Origin: Pseudomonadota bacterium
GTDB taxonomy: Bacteria; Pseudomonadota; Gammaproteobacteria; Steroidobacterales; Steroidobacteraceae
Assembly: GCA_021805275.1 (NCBI GenBank)
Contig: JAJZFQ010000235.1
Location: 1 to 12,370, forward strand
Reading direction: 5' to 3'
Length of the DNA: 12,370 nt
Both the position numbers and the translations under genes were made by a program. The notes under the pieces are model-generated. The model searched no databases. It saw only the letters and a list, made by a program, of their open reading frames with translations, and was not told where the DNA came from. Shown piece after piece: positions 1 to 7,226 of this stretch. Numbering within the stretch: position 1 is the stretch's first letter; each line of letters starts with the position of its first letter.

Positions 1-1010
1 GCCGGGAGCAGAACTGCGCCGTTCCGCCGCGCTCACTGGCCGAGCAGCGCAGGATCAGCGAATTCCCGCAGTTCTCGATGATCGTCTGCGCATCGCCCGG
101 CCCGTAGAGCGCCGCCACCTGCGCGATCGACTGAAACCCAAGCACGCAGCGACCGCCGAATTTGCGCAGCCGCGCGAGCGCATCGCGCAGCCCGTCGATC
201 GCGCCCAACGCGTCGAGTTCATCGACGATGAACCACAGGCGCTGATCCCCCGGCGGACCGTTCATCGCCTCGAAGATCGCCAGACGCATCCAACTGGCGA
301 TGAGCGTGCGCAGCGAGGCGATCTGCCCGGCCCGATATGGCAGAAACAACACGCCGCGGCCGGCGCGCACCCACTGGCGCACCGAGCACGGCGGGGCGAC
401 CTGGTGGCACACGTGCTCGAGCGCTGCGGTGCAGGCCGCCGCGACCGAGCGGATCGAGCCGAACATGCGCGCGTTCTCCGGCTCCAGAAACGGCTGCGCG
501 GGCGTCCCGCAGAGCAGCCCCCGCAGTTGCGCGCTCGGCGCGATCGCGATCAGGTACCAGAAGTGCCCAAGATCGGCATTGCGCGCATCGATGCGCCGCA
601 GGAGACTGGCGAGGAACGTGCGCGCATAGCCGCGCCACTCGCGCGCCGCGGCGTCCTCGCCGGCGGCGATCAGACTCGCGGCGAGCTGATCCGCATCCTC
701 CGGCGCGGCGAGCTCGGCGAACGGGTTCCATTTCAGCGCCCGCGGTTCGAACGGGTTGAGGATGACATCGCCACGCCCGGTGGAGTGAAAGCCGGTGAGA
801 TACCCGCCGTCCGGATCGGCAATGACCGCCCGGTCGCCGCGCGCAAGCAGCGCGGTCAGCAACTCGGCGATGGCCGTCGATTTGCCCGTGCCCGTGGTCC
901 CGATCAGCTTGAAGTGCTTAGTCTCCTCCAACGGTGCGAGCGGCACGTTGGCCAACGTGATACCCGTGCGTGAGCGGCGCCGCCGCGGCGCACGCTCGAT
1001 CCTCGCGCCG
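1..1010. repeat. Divergent direct repeat with 1915-2924 (tandem coupling-ATPase duplication)
   Basis: The ATPase-coding part of the second coupling gene aligns with that of the first at a constant offset of 1914 bases. Walker A codons start at 901 and 2815, Walker B Asp codons at 223 and 2137. Short stretches are identical, for example 39-58 with 1953-1972. The copies are diverged throughout, so this is an old duplication or two independently acquired paralogues, not a recent tandem copy. Similarity fades in the N-terminal membrane-domain region beyond about 1010/2924. Confidence 0.85.
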
Positions 1011-1129
1011 CGACAGTAGCGATCCGGCGGCGCTCGGCGCAGCACTCGGGCGAGCGCCATCGCCGCAAGTCCCGCGAGCAGCCCGAGCGCGAGCCGTGGC
1101 GCTTCACGACTCACCATCGCGCCGATCAT
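1..1129 (-). CDS. Second TraD/TrwB-type type IV coupling ATPase (partial, C-terminus outside window)
   Basis: This is a hexameric AAA+-like DNA-pumping ATPase of the inner membrane that would deliver a relaxosome or protein substrate to the VirB channel. I translated it directly: the frame is open from an ATG at 1129 to base 1, giving 376 complete codons, and the stop lies beyond the window. The order is a short N-terminus with one hydrophobic segment (about residues 12-30), an Arg-rich stretch (47-54), Walker A GTTGTGKST (77-85), and Walker B LWFIVDELDAL with D303/E304. Conserved blocks then follow: RKFGGRCVLGFQS, the AQTIIENCGNSLILR region, and a final CSR at the edge. The start ATG overlaps the TGA of the upstream small gene (ATGA), and GAAGG lies five bases upstream. 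It is a paralogue of the coupling protein at 1628-3298, roughly 60-65% identical by eye over 317 residues with no net indel. It has only one predicted membrane segment, against two in the paralogue. The family assignment is firm; whether the C-terminus is intact is unknown. Confidence 0.93.
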   Translation of the reverse strand, partial: MIGAMVSREAPRLALGLLAGLAAMALARVLRRAPPDRYCRGARIERAPRRRRSRTGITLANVPLAPLEETKHFKLIGTTGTGKSTAIAELLTALLARGDRAVIADPDGGYLTGFHSTGRGDVILNPFEPRALKWNPFAELAAPEDADQLAASLIAAGEDAAAREWRGYARTFLASLLRRIDARNADLGHFWYLIAIAPSAQLRGLLCGTPAQPFLEPENARMFGSIRSVAAACTAALEHVCHQVAPPCSVRQWVRAGRGVLFLPYRAGQIASLRTLIASWMRLAIFEAMNGPPGDQRLWFIVDELDALGAIDGLRDALARLRKFGGRCVLGFQSIAQVAALYGPGDAQTIIENCGNSLILRCSASERGGTAQFCSR

Positions 1130-1635
1130 GGCGCCTTCACCAGAAGAAAATCCCCGTGCGCCCCGAACACCGGACCGGCGCGCTGTACCCGTACGCAGAG
1201 CCGGCCCTGCGCCCCGCAGCGGCGCAACTCGACCGAACCGCCGTACTCGCGCAGTCGCCTGACGTCAGCGGCAAACAGTGCCCGGCGCGCCCGCAGCGCA
1301 TCGATCTGCGCCGCACTCGGCACCAGCAGGCGCACGGCGAGCACCGTCATCGCGGCGCTCGCCAGTGCCGCCGCCGCACTCCACAGCGCCGCGCGCATTC
1401 CGACCGCGCGGCGCAGGCCGAGCAGCTGTGTTCTGACCGCATCGGCCTCGGCGCCGAGCTGAAGAAATGCCTCGCGAGCGGCGTACGCCACCTGCGCACC
1501 GACCTCCGTTTCGAGCGAGCGGAGCTGCTCACCGAGCCGCGCCAGCGTCTCCTCGGCGAGGCGCTGCTGCGACTGGACCGTCTCAAGCAGCAGCCCCACC
1601 TCCAGCGGCTGCGGCACCGGGTGGGTCTCATTCAT
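1126..1635 (-). CDS. Small coiled-coil, single-pass membrane protein between the two coupling ATPases
   Basis: This 169-residue protein is not assigned to a named family. Residues 13-75 are rich in Gln, Glu, Leu and Ala with heptad-like spacing and probably form a coiled coil. Residues 82-104 form one clear transmembrane helix. The C-terminal part contains YGGSVELRRCGAQGRLCVRV (131-150) and ends near DFLLVKAP. That layout (long helix, one membrane span, short C-terminal domain with a GG-Cys-Cys motif) recalls small MobB/TraX-like mobilisation accessory proteins found beside relaxases and coupling proteins. I make that link from memory of the pattern, not from an alignment. The ATG at 1635 overlaps the last 8 bases of the upstream coupling-protein gene and is preceded by AGGAGG at a 9-base spacing. 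Its TGA overlaps the ATG of the next coupling-protein gene. The tight overlaps on both sides suggest co-expression and a role in coupling-protein or relaxosome function. Confidence 0.85.
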   Translation of the reverse strand: MNETHPVPQPLEVGLLLETVQSQQRLAEETLARLGEQLRSLETEVGAQVAYAAREAFLQLGAEADAVRTQLLGLRRAVGMRAALWSAAAALASAAMTVLAVRLLVPSAAQIDALRARRALFAADVRRLREYGGSVELRRCGAQGRLCVRVQRAGPVFGAHGDFLLVKAP

Positions 1636-3298
1636 GACTCCATCCCTCCTCAGGGCCCAGTGCCGCCGCCGGCCGCGCGCGCCCGCTCACCGGCACAGCG
1701 GCGAGGTCGCGCTGCGGCGCAAGACGCACCCGCTGCCAGTCGGGTGTTGAGGCGAGTTTCAGATAGCCGTCGAAATCGGCCAGACGCTCAAGCTGTGCAT
1801 CCATCACCGCGGGCTCGACCTGCCAATGCTCCGACTCACTGCGCGTGCCGAGGAACTCCCCGGGCCGGCGCGAGCGGCTGCGCACGGTGCGCACCACCTC
1901 GCGCTCGCCGATCAGGCGCGAGGCGAAGCGCGCGGTGCCCCCGTGCTCGCTCGCCGAGCAGCGCAGGATCAGGGAATTTCCGCAGTTCTCGACGATGGTC
2001 TGCGCCTCTCCGGCGCCGTAGGTGCTCGACACCTGGGCAACCGACTGGAATCCGAGCACGCAGCGGCCACCGAATTTGCGCAACCGCGCGAGGGCGTCCT
2101 TCAGCCCATCGATCGGCCCGAGCGCATCGAGTTCATCGGCGACGAACCACAGCGGCGCGCCGCCTTCGGCGCCGTGCAGGGACTCGAAGATCGCCAGACG
2201 CATCCAGGCCGAGATGCTCGAGCGCAGCGCGGCGATCTGTCCGGCCCGGTACGGAATGAACAGCACGCCCTCCCCGTCCCGCACCCATTGGCGCACCGCA
2301 AGCGACGGCGCGCGTTGCTGCGCGACGTACTGCAGCGCCCCGACCGCCGAACTGGCCACCGAGCGGATCGAGTCGAGCATGCGGGCGTTGTGCTCCTCGA
2401 AGAACGGCTGCGCGGGGGTCCCACCGACCAACAGCTTCAATTCGCACGCATCGGCCACGACCAGCAGGTCGTAGAGCTGCGCGACGTCGGTGACCCCGGC
2501 GGCGCGCGCCTGGGCGGTGACGGCGCTGAACAGAGTCCGCGCATAGCCGCGCCAGCTGCGATCGGCGCTCTGCTGATCGGGGATCAACGCCAGGGCGAGC
2601 TGCTCGATGTCATAGGGCGCATCGATTTCGGCGAACAGATCCCAGCGCCGCCCACGGGGTTCGAACGGACTGAGAATGACATCACCGCGGCGCTCGCTCA
2701 GGAACCGGCGCGCGTAGGCGCCATCAGGATCGGCGATCACGGCGCGGTCGCCGCGTGCCAACGCCCCCGCCAGCAGCTCCGTGATGGCCGTGCTCTTGCC
2801 GGCCCCGGTGGTGCCGATGATCTTGAAGTGCTTCGTCTCATCCAGGCGCGCCATTGGGACACCGGCGAGCGTGAGTGCTCTGTCCTTGCGGTGGCCGTGC
2901 TCGGCATGAACGGATGCGTGTAGCGCCCGGGTCGCGCCAGAGGCCCCCGGGGCGCGCACGATGGCCCCGCGGACATACACCGATCGCGGCGCGGAGCGCC
3001 CGGCCGCCAACGCCCGACCCGCGCCGTAGCCGGCCAGGAGGCTCGCGCCGGCAGCGCCCGCGACCTCGAGCGCACCCCCGAACGCACTTCCGGCGTGCCA
3101 CCGCGAAAGTGCCAGCGCGCTCGCCACGCCAACGCCGGCCGTGACCGCACCGGCGAGCAGCGGTGAGGCGACCCAGCGCTCGAGCGCCGCGCGCGACTGC
3201 GCCAGCGCCACCCACATCGGCGCCTGGACGCTGCCGTAGGCGATCCCGAGACCCGTCCAGCCGTGCGTCAGGCGGTCAATGACTTGCGCACTGATCAT
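1628..3298 (-). CDS. traD: TraD/TrwB-type type IV coupling ATPase (full-length)
   Basis: This is the inner-membrane coupling protein that recruits the transfer substrate and pumps it into the VirB channel. The product has 556 residues, a usual length for TrwB/TraD-like proteins. Two hydrophobic segments lie at about 44-66 and 74-98, followed by the VYVRGA motif near 107-112, which typically precedes the ATPase domain in this family. Walker A is GTTGAGKST (162-170) and Walker B is LWFVADELDAL with D388/E389. The downstream blocks RKFGGRCVLGFQS, AQTIVENCGNSLILRC and ASRLIGERE are typical of the family. I chose the ATG at 3298 because it shares one base with the virB11 stop (TGATG). The frame stays open upstream into virB11, but that extension is compositional shadow. 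No good Shine-Dalgarno precedes it, so coupling to virB11 translation is likely. The C-terminal tail overlaps the next gene by 8 bases. Confidence 0.95.
   Translation of the reverse strand: MISAQVIDRLTHGWTGLGIAYGSVQAPMWVALAQSRAALERWVASPLLAGAVTAGVGVASALALSRWHAGSAFGGALEVAGAAGASLLAGYGAGRALAAGRSAPRSVYVRGAIVRAPGASGATRALHASVHAEHGHRKDRALTLAGVPMARLDETKHFKIIGTTGAGKSTAITELLAGALARGDRAVIADPDGAYARRFLSERRGDVILSPFEPRGRRWDLFAEIDAPYDIEQLALALIPDQQSADRSWRGYARTLFSAVTAQARAAGVTDVAQLYDLLVVADACELKLLVGGTPAQPFFEEHNARMLDSIRSVASSAVGALQYVAQQRAPSLAVRQWVRDGEGVLFIPYRAGQIAALRSSISAWMRLAIFESLHGAEGGAPLWFVADELDALGPIDGLKDALARLRKFGGRCVLGFQSVAQVSSTYGAGEAQTIVENCGNSLILRCSASEHGGTARFASRLIGEREVVRTVRSRSRRPGEFLGTRSESEHWQVEPAVMDAQLERLADFDGYLKLASTPDWQRVRLAPQRDLAAVPVSGRARPAAALGPEEGWSHE
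1644..1650 (-). promoter_or_regulatory. Strong ribosome binding site for the small coiled-coil protein
   Basis: On the minus strand the bases read AGGAGGG, 8-9 bases before the ATG at 1635. It is one of the best Shine-Dalgarno matches in the window. It lies inside the last codons of the upstream coupling-protein gene, so the small gene can be initiated independently although the reading frames overlap. Confidence 0.75.
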
Positions 3299-4419
3299 CA
3301 GCTGCACGCCGGTGGGCCGATCCGTGCACGCCGAGCGCGCGCCTCGTGGCGCGCACAACCGCTCTTGAACGCGCGGCCCGGCGGCGCACAGGCGGGCCGG
3401 AACCAGATCTCCCGCACCGTGCGACGCTGGTGGTCGAGACCGCATTGGATCACGACATCCACCACCGTGCGCAGCAGGCTGTGAATGTCGCGCCGCGCCA
3501 GCGCTCGCCCGGCCGGATGTTGTTTGATCAGCAGCACCAGCTGCTCGAAGGCGAGCTCGGCGCTCGAGGCGTGCACGCTCGTGATCGAGCCCGGATGCCC
3601 GGAGTTGACATTGCGCAGATAGTCGAACGCCTCCTCGGCGCGCAGCTCGGCGAGCAGGACGCGATCGGGCTTCATGCGCAGACACGCCTCGAGCAGCTGC
3701 TTCGGGGAGACGCGCGAGAGTCCCTGATCGTCCTTGCTGTAGAAGAGACGCACGTGATTCGGATGCGCATCGAGCTTCAGCTCCGGTGCATCCTCGATGG
3801 TGATCAACCGCTCCTCGACCGGGATCTCCGCGATCAGCGCCTTGGTCCAGGTCGTCTTACCCGAGCCGGTGGGGCCGGACACGATGATGTTGCACCGGCT
3901 GTGCACGGCAAGACGCAGAAACGCCTCGTAGCGATGCGAGTCGAGCAGCGCGCGCAGTTCGCTCTCGACGGCATCACCGGGCCGCCGGGCCACGCGTGTC
4001 TCGCGCAGCGCCCCCTGCGCGGAGAGCGCATCGATGCTCCACACCGTGGGCGCAGGACGGCGGATATTGACGGCAACGAATCCCGTCAAGGTCACCGGCG
4101 GCATGGCGATCTGCACCCGCTCGCCCCCCGGCAGCGCACCGCACAGGAGCGGATGCGACTCATCGATGCGCTGATGCGTATGGTGCGCCACCAATTTCGC
4201 GAAGCGCCGGCACCACTCGAAATCCGCCGCCGGCAGCGGCTCACAGCTCCACCCCGCGCCGGTCTCGAGAAAGGCCTCCCCCGGCCGATTGATGCACAAC
4301 TCCGTCAGACCCGGCCGCCCCAGGAGCGGCTCAAGCACGCGCAGCGTCAGCTGCAGCGCCGAGCCGCTCGGACCGCCGTCGGGCTGCGCGGACGGCGGCT
4401 CAGTGTGCGCGCAGTGCAT
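3298..4419 (-). CDS. virB11: VirB11-family traffic ATPase
   Basis: This is a hexameric cytoplasmic ATPase at the base of the secretion channel that energises pilus assembly and substrate transfer with VirB4. The product has 373 residues. The N-terminal domain occupies about 20-150. Walker A is SGPTGSGKTT (G182-T190), followed by the Asp box LITIEDAPEL (205-214), the Walker B region MKPDRVLLAELRAEEAF, and the His box GHPGSITSVHAS (274-285). These are the full VirB11 signature set. The start is ATG 4419, the only initiator near the end of virB10, giving a 20-base overlap. The longer open frame up to 4533 lies inside virB10. Only a weak AGG precedes the start. After REIWF (336-340) there is a 33-residue tail rich in Arg, Pro, Ala and Cys, slightly beyond the usual family end. 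The stop overlaps the next start (TGATG). Confidence 0.96.
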   Translation of the reverse strand: MHCAHTEPPSAQPDGGPSGSALQLTLRVLEPLLGRPGLTELCINRPGEAFLETGAGWSCEPLPAADFEWCRRFAKLVAHHTHQRIDESHPLLCGALPGGERVQIAMPPVTLTGFVAVNIRRPAPTVWSIDALSAQGALRETRVARRPGDAVESELRALLDSHRYEAFLRLAVHSRCNIIVSGPTGSGKTTWTKALIAEIPVEERLITIEDAPELKLDAHPNHVRLFYSKDDQGLSRVSPKQLLEACLRMKPDRVLLAELRAEEAFDYLRNVNSGHPGSITSVHASSAELAFEQLVLLIKQHPAGRALARRDIHSLLRTVVDVVIQCGLDHQRRTVREIWFRPACAPPGRAFKSGCARHEARARRARIGPPACS

Positions 4420-5626
4420 ACACTGACCTGAAGTCCACGTCCCGCGCGACCAGCACCTCGATGCGCTGCCCGTTGGGGACCTTGATGGTCGGGGGAATGT
4501 CTTCGCTCCCGCGCAGCGTGTCGGTGAGCACATTCTCGCTGGCGCTCGGATCGAGGATCACGGCGTTTGCGGACCGTTGCACCTGCGACTGGAGGAGACC
4601 GGAGATCGTCGAGACCAACAGCGCCGCGCCAAAGCGCTGCCAGAAGTGCTGATCGACCGTGCCGGTCAATCCGGAGCGCCCCAGGGCATCGGTCGCCGGG
4701 GAGTCCAAGCGCACGGTGATACCCGCCGGAGTGCGCGCCTGCATCCAGATGACGAACACCCGCGCCATGCCCTGGCGCACCTCGCCGCGGGTCTGCCCGA
4801 TCAGCAGCGTCCCGCGCGGCAGCAACACCACCGTGCCATCGGCACTGAAGGTATCCGTCGAGGTGATGCACAGGGTCATACCGGGTAACGTCGAGTCGAT
4901 CGCCGTCTCCAGGGTGCAGTCGATGAATGTCCCCTTGGCGAGCAGCAGCCGCTGTTGCGCCAGCAAGTGCGCCCGTGTCGCGCTCATGCGCGTCGGACGC
5001 AGCAGCGCATGCAGCCGCGAGCCAGAGCGCTCGCCGCGCGCAGCGGCGAGCAGCGGCCCGTGGGTGCCTCGCCCCACCGCGCGCCCGGCACCGGCACGGG
5101 ATGAGACCCGGGGCGCGATGAGCACCGCGCCTGCGAATCGGCGATCGCGCGCGGCCGGCCCACGCGGCGGGCTCACTGGCGCAGGTCCCCAAGAGGGCTG
5201 GCGCGGCTGCACGAGTGGCCAGCGCGCCAGCTCCGCGAGCGGTATCGACGGCGCGTGCGCTTTGCCGCGGTGCTGACCTGCCGGCCTGAGCGCTCGGGGC
5301 GGCGGGATGACCCCGAGCGGTGGCGGGGCGCCGATCGGATCCGCATGACGCAACGCCCCGTGCCGCGCCGACCGGCCGGTCTGCTCGTGCAGCACGCGGC
5401 TGTAGTACCACGTCAACATCGCTCCGGCGACTCCAATGGCCAATGTCGCTGCCAGCAGCGCATTGATGCGCGCTTGCAGGGAGCGCGTGCGAAGCACGAA
5501 CGTCGGACCCCGTTCACCGCTCAGCGTGCCGCGCTCTTCGGCCGATGCCTGCTCGCGCTCCGCCGCGCTGCGCCCGGCCGTCGCTGCGCCGCGGGCGCGC
5601 AGCGCGCCAAACCATAACCGACGCAT
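4400..5626 (-). CDS. virB10: VirB10 core/channel protein spanning both membranes
   Basis: VirB10 is anchored in the inner membrane, crosses the periplasm and forms the outer-membrane pore ring with VirB7 and VirB9, sensing energy from the ATPases. The product has 408 residues. There is a cytoplasmic N-terminus (1-52), one transmembrane helix at about 53-76, then a Pro/Arg-rich low-conservation linker (about 85-215) and the conserved C-terminal TrbI/VirB10 domain (about 230-408). Within that domain KGTFIDCTLETAID, the second Cys of PGMTLCITS (C237 and C253), the LLPRGTLLIGQTRGEV block and FWQRFGAALLVSTISG mark the family; the last corresponds to the antenna/pore-helix region. ATG 5626 overlaps the virB9 stop (TGATG) and is preceded by AAGGAG at a 7-base spacing. 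The open frame continuing upstream to 5962 is inside virB9 and is not part of the gene. Confidence 0.96.
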   Translation of the reverse strand: MRRLWFGALRARGAATAGRSAAEREQASAEERGTLSGERGPTFVLRTRSLQARINALLAATLAIGVAGAMLTWYYSRVLHEQTGRSARHGALRHADPIGAPPPLGVIPPPRALRPAGQHRGKAHAPSIPLAELARWPLVQPRQPSWGPAPVSPPRGPAARDRRFAGAVLIAPRVSSRAGAGRAVGRGTHGPLLAAARGERSGSRLHALLRPTRMSATRAHLLAQQRLLLAKGTFIDCTLETAIDSTLPGMTLCITSTDTFSADGTVVLLPRGTLLIGQTRGEVRQGMARVFVIWMQARTPAGITVRLDSPATDALGRSGLTGTVDQHFWQRFGAALLVSTISGLLQSQVQRSANAVILDPSASENVLTDTLRGSEDIPPTIKVPNGQRIEVLVARDVDFRSVYALRAH

Positions 5627-6504
5627 CAGCGCTCTCCTTCGCGTCTGCTCGCGGTTCGCCGCGCACCTCGCGTCACGCGCCACACCTGCGGGGAGATCGT
5701 CCCGGAGCGCAGCCGGTGGCCCGACCCGGAAAATCCCCGGTTCACGATGCAGCCGGTGAGCCGGCCGCGCCGGAGGATGAACCGCTGGGCAATGCGGTGA
5801 ATCACCATTTGATTGCCGCGCATGTCGAAGTTGACGACCGAGTCGCTGCCATCGGCGTTGCGCACGAACACCGCCGGCAGCGGCTCGCGGGACGGAAAGA
5901 CCAGGTGGGTCTCGACTCCGTCGTCCCACGCGGCGGTGGGCCGCAACGTGCGCGGCCCGCAATACCAGTAATCGGTGTTGCGGGCCGGCGCATGTTCGGC
6001 GCGGGAGAGATCCCGAGCGATGAGCGAACGCTGTCGGCGTGCCGCCGCGGCGCGTACGCGCCGCGGCGGATAGACGAACCGCAATGCATAGAGTCGCCTC
6101 TTCGCGGCGCTTGGCGCCGCAGCGCCGGTGCGATAGCTGAACACGTACGTGCGGCGGTTGGTGAGGACCGTCAGATCCGTCGCCACATGCGCGGCGCGCG
6201 GTTTGATGAACAGGTGATTCGAGAGTGCGGCGACCCGCAGCGCCTTCGCATCACCCACCCCCAGTCCACGGAACCGCTCCCCCGGGGCGAATTGCAGGTC
6301 GATCTCGTACCCGGCCACCCCGTGCAGGTGATAGACCCGGTTGGCCGCATAGCGCGCGTAGCGGATCTGCGGTGCGGGGCTCGTGCCGAGCGAAGCGTGC
6401 GCGAGGTCAGTGGAGCCGTGGGCCTCGGCCGCGGCGCCAGGCTGCTCGGCGGCGAGCAGTGCCAGGAGCCCACAGACCATCAGCGCCGATCGTGGAGCGC
6501 TCAC
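5626..6504 (-). CDS. virB9: VirB9 outer-membrane core protein
   Basis: This is a periplasmic core component that pairs with the VirB7 lipoprotein and surrounds VirB10 at the outer membrane. The product has 292 residues. An N-terminal signal peptide has a basic Arg then ALMVCGLLALLAA, with likely cleavage near AAA-EA (about 26). The N-terminal domain contains IRYARYAANRVYHL and the YEIDLQFAPGE block. The C-terminal domain contains TDYWYCGPRTLRPTAAWDDG and the VNFDMRGNQMVIHRIAQRF block, then LTGCIVNRG, the CagX/VirB9 signature, with C182 and C252. I chose GTG 6504 because it overlaps the virB8 stop (GTGA) and adds a basic n-region; ATG 6480 is the alternative and would give a signal peptide without a positive charge. 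No convincing Shine-Dalgarno precedes either start, which fits translational coupling to virB8. The C-terminus carries a basic tail after SPQVWRVTRG. Confidence 0.94.
   Translation of the reverse strand: MSAPRSALMVCGLLALLAAEQPGAAAEAHGSTDLAHASLGTSPAPQIRYARYAANRVYHLHGVAGYEIDLQFAPGERFRGLGVGDAKALRVAALSNHLFIKPRAAHVATDLTVLTNRRTYVFSYRTGAAAPSAAKRRLYALRFVYPPRRVRAAAARRQRSLIARDLSRAEHAPARNTDYWYCGPRTLRPTAAWDDGVETHLVFPSREPLPAVFVRNADGSDSVVNFDMRGNQMVIHRIAQRFILRRGRLTGCIVNRGFSGSGHRLRSGTISPQVWRVTRGARRTASRREGER
5634..5639 (-). promoter_or_regulatory. Ribosome binding site for virB10
   Basis: AAGGAG on the minus strand, seven bases before the ATG at 5626 and located inside the final codons of virB9. It decides the start in favour of 5626 over upstream in-frame alternatives. 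Confidence 0.75.
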
Positions 6505-7226
6505 GGGCGTACCCGCCGCTGCGGCGCAGGGCGCGCCGAGCCCAGCGCGTCGCGCTCGAGCTCCAGGGCCGTGACCTCGAATCCCAGCGGGTTCCAGCGG
6601 CGTGCGGCGGCGCGCGCCGGGGCACCCGTGAACCGATAGCCGAGCGTCGCGATCCACTGCCGGCGGCTGCGCACCGTGCCGCCCGGTTGACGGGTGATGC
6701 GCTCAAAGCGCACCTGCGCCAGATGGCCGCCGCCGCGGGCGCGCCCGAGGAAACTCACCGCCTGGATGCGCACACCCACGCTGCTGCCGTCGCGATGGAT
6801 GTTGAGCGGGGAGCGCGGATTGCCCCGCGCCCAGTGCGCGTACAGCGCCTCATTCAGCCGAGCGGAGTTGAACACACCGCAGTGCCGGTAGTCGGCCGCG
6901 GCGAGGGCATAATCAAAGCGCTCGCAGACCGAGATGTAGCGCATCAGGAAGTAGCGCGCGATCGTCTTGCCGAACGTGCTCCCGCCCCGGTACGGCGGTA
7001 CCACCTCGACCGCGCCCGTACGGTCATCGACCCGGATGAGGTACGGCTCGATGCGCTTCAGCGGCAGCAGGGCGGCGATCGCCAGCGCAAGTGCGAGCAC
7101 GCACAGACAGGCTCCGGCGGCGACACGCCATGCGCGGCGCGCGCTACGCTGCGCCTGCAGCGCGCGCTCGGTGTCCCAGGTGACGGCCTCCTCGAGATAT
7201 CCGCGCAGCGACGGCTCGGCATTCAT
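6501..7226 (-). CDS. virB8: VirB8 inner-membrane assembly factor
   Basis: VirB8 is a bitopic inner-membrane protein that nucleates assembly and contacts VirB10, VirB4 and VirB6. The product has 241 residues. The cytoplasmic N-terminus includes YLEEAVTWDTERAL, a common VirB8 opening. One transmembrane helix lies at about 33-55, followed by a periplasmic domain. LKRIEPYLIRVDDRTGAVEVV directly after the membrane and NPLG (212-215) within WNPLGFEVTAL, the dimer-interface NPxG motif, identify the family. ATG 7226 overlaps the TGA of the lipoprotein gene upstream (ATGA). The frame continues upstream to 7379, but that extension overlaps the lipoprotein gene and lacks family character. Confidence 0.95.
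   Translation of the reverse strand: MNAEPSLRGYLEEAVTWDTERALQAQRSARRAWRVAAGACLCVLALALAIAALLPLKRIEPYLIRVDDRTGAVEVVPPYRGGSTFGKTIARYFLMRYISVCERFDYALAAADYRHCGVFNSARLNEALYAHWARGNPRSPLNIHRDGSSVGVRIQAVSFLGRARGGGHLAQVRFERITRQPGGTVRSRRQWIATLGYRFTGAPARAAARRWNPLGFEVTALELERDALGSARPAPQRRVRP

Noticed and set aside
970..2259. 429-codon plus-strand open frame spanning three minus-strand genes
   Set aside because: It crosses the boundaries of the coupling-protein and small-protein genes. It is Arg/Ala/Pro/Ser-rich with no family character.
404..2923. Two plus-strand frames (404-973 and 1826-2923) that resemble each other
   Set aside because: Their similarity follows automatically from both being antisense to the paralogous coupling ATPases. 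It is not evidence of a conserved antisense gene.
3299..3685. 129-codon upstream extension of the traD frame
   Set aside because: It lies wholly inside virB11. The TGATG junction at 3300-3296 and the family layout support the start at 3298.
3346..4431. 361-codon plus-strand open frame opposite virB11
   Set aside because: It is antisense to a gene with complete VirB11 motifs. Its composition (Arg, Gln, Ala, Leu-rich) is typical of G+C-driven shadows, and no domain is recognisable.
5627..5962. 112-codon upstream extension of the virB10 frame
   Set aside because: It lies inside virB9 and is Arg-rich without homology. AAGGAG seven bases before ATG 5626 marks the true start.
5545..6639. 364-codon plus-strand open frame opposite virB9
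   Set aside because: It is antisense to a clear VirB9 gene and has no motif, signal or good ribosome binding site.
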